Of a stretch of 48,722 nucleotides of DNA, positions 47,813 to 48,722 are shown piece after piece. Position numbers and translations under genes: made by a program. The notes beneath the pieces were generated by a model that was given only the letters and a program-made list of their open reading frames with translations, was not told where the DNA came from and ran no database searches. The DNA lies in the IMG/VR virus record IMGVR_UViG_3300036766_001189, positions 1 through 48,722 of that record; one strand, written 5' to 3'. This DNA comes from a virus. Each line of letters begins with the position of its first letter. The first letter of the stretch is position 1.

Positions 47813-48722
47813 ACGGTTGCCTCCCTGGGGTTGTAATCGACACTGCGTCGGTAGATGGTATATCCGCGCTGTGCCTTTTGTGTGGCGACGCGCGCTGCCC
47901 GGGCCTGTTGTTGTTCACGTGCCGTGCAGACTGGGCACTCATCTAGATCGACATCATCCATGTCGTGCAGCGTCTGGCACTCGGCACAATACCAATGCCC
48001 ATCGCCACAGTCGGGACAATGCTCATCTGTATGTTGTCGCAGACGATCACGATGCCCGGTCGGGCTGATTGCGCATCCGTAATACGTCTCGTTGCATTCG
48101 AGGCAATCCCGCGACTCCTCCGACGCGCACGAGTCGCACAGATACCGCGAACCGAGCTGATAATGAGGTACTTCAATACTCGACTCGTTACTATTGAAAT
48201 ACTCCCCGCCGCATGCGTCACACGACCAGGCATCCTCCCGACACGACGTGCAGAGCGATTCATCTTCGTCGCACCCCGCCTCGCAGCGCGAACAGTAGAA
48301 GCACTCGACGGCCCCTGCTACGCCGGTCGTTTCTCGCGCGCTGTACTCGCCCTCACCTCCCGCAAGGATCCGAAACCACGACCGCCCCTCGCGCGTCACG
48401 CGCGCCACGCTATCGCCACAATCCAGATAGGGCATGACATACTCCCCGTCGCCATCGCTCTCGATACACCGGATATGGGCGCCCTCGAACGCACTCGCCG
48501 GCGAGTACCCCATCCCGCGTAAGATCCCCGCAATCGCTGCATCCCCATAGACGCGGTTGTACTGCTTCTTCTCAGGCCAGATCACGACGCGCGCCGATAT
48601 GTGCGGATCGGCCCCGTCGAGTGTCCCTATGAACGCGACGGCCAGATCAGACTCCGCGTAGACGGCCGACGGATGGATCCCGCCCGTCCCAAATTGCGAC
48701 GCCGCATACCGCATACAGGATC
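47809..48722 (-). CDS. C-terminal part of the Cys-rich zinc protein (N-terminal part at 1-460)
   Basis: Open frame to the window edge; an ATG occurs at 48714, but the frame continues upstream as Ser-Cys and, across the junction to base 1, into the frame from 460. The SCMRYAASQ at the seam looks like an ordinary protein interior. After a mixed domain, residues about 290-420 of the joined protein carry nine or more CxxC-type pairs (CFYCSRCEAGC, CDACGGEYF, CDSC, CLEC, CPDCGDGHWYCAEC, CPVC), an array of zinc ribbons. Probably a nucleic-acid or protein-binding scaffold of unknown role. Confidence 0.8.
   Translation of the reverse strand, partial: SCMRYAASQFGTGGIHPSAVYAESDLAVAFIGTLDGADPHISARVVIWPEKKQYNRVYGDAAIAGILRGMGYSPASAFEGAHIRCIESDGDGEYVMPYLDCGDSVARVTREGRSWFRILAGGEGEYSARETTGVAGAVECFYCSRCEAGCDEDESLCTSCREDAWSCDACGGEYFNSNESSIEVPHYQLGSRYLCDSCASEESRDCLECNETYYGCAISPTGHRDRLRQHTDEHCPDCGDGHWYCAECQTLHDMDDVDLDECPVCTAREQQQARAARVATQKAQRGYTIYRRSVDYNPREATV

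Noticed and set aside
1-48722. CRISPR array, insertion sequence or integrase
   Set aside because: No regularly spaced repeats of CRISPR type and no transposase or integrase motifs were found on either strand.
1-48722. Direct terminal repeats at the window ends
   Set aside because: The first and last bases share no overlap; the evidence for circularity is the in-frame gene join, not a repeat.

Overview
The window is a complete or nearly complete genome of a GC-rich tailed bacteriophage, most likely a podovirus. No bacterial housekeeping genes are visible. There is a large terminase, portal, scaffold, HK97-type capsid protein, head-tail adaptor, beta-propeller nozzle-like proteins, an S74-type tail fibre, a lysis cassette and a phage replication set. 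I found no tape-measure, tail-tube or sheath gene, which favours a short tail. The SLT endolysin, a lipobox lipoprotein and exported proteins fit a Gram-negative host, but the host cannot be named from sequence. No integrase or excision genes were found, so a lytic life style is likely.

The contig appears to be circular. A leftward gene starts at base 460 and runs off base 1. Reading on from base 48722 continues in the same frame into the leftward gene ending at 47809, giving one 457-residue protein. The genome therefore has two arms diverging near 2700. The rightward late arm (2706-33599) carries packaging, head, tail, internal virion proteins, lysis, then accessory and nucleotide-metabolism genes. 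The leftward early arm starts at 2683, passes through the left edge, re-enters at 48722 and ends at 33604. It carries many small genes, a peptidase, an Endo VII-like protein, a RepA/DnaB-type ATPase, a Cas4-like nuclease, a RecA-like ATPase, an ERCC4-type nuclease, a family A DNA polymerase and a Dam methylase. The arms converge at 33600 over a long hairpin covering both stop codons. A 1.1 kb stretch without a convincing gene (1066-2156) holds an 18-bp perfect palindrome, direct repeats, large inverted repeats and a G-tract cluster, and is the best candidate for the control region or origin.

Late-arm order: small terminase candidate, 38-aa ORF, DUF6496, TerL, coiled coil, portal, zinc mini-protein, promoter, scaffold, capsid, terminator, tRNA-Thr(UGU), connector-region proteins, four tandem paralogues of unknown function, adaptor, C1q/TNF-like protein, two nozzle/propeller proteins, fibre, six probable internal virion proteins, holin, SLT lysozyme, papain-like amidase, metallophosphoesterase, DUF5664/MazZ-like protein, intein-bearing DatZ-like HD hydrolase, exported trypsin-like protease and an exported small protein.

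Most notable: (1) a 178-residue mini-intein in the active-site motif of a DatZ-like HD hydrolase, next to a MazZ-like gene, with no PurZ in the genome; (2) four tandem diverged copies of one family between head and tail genes; (3) zinc-ribbon modules added to many otherwise standard phage proteins; (4) a repeat-rich non-coding control region; (5) a zinc-ribbon mini-gene that reads correctly only with a +1 frameshift.
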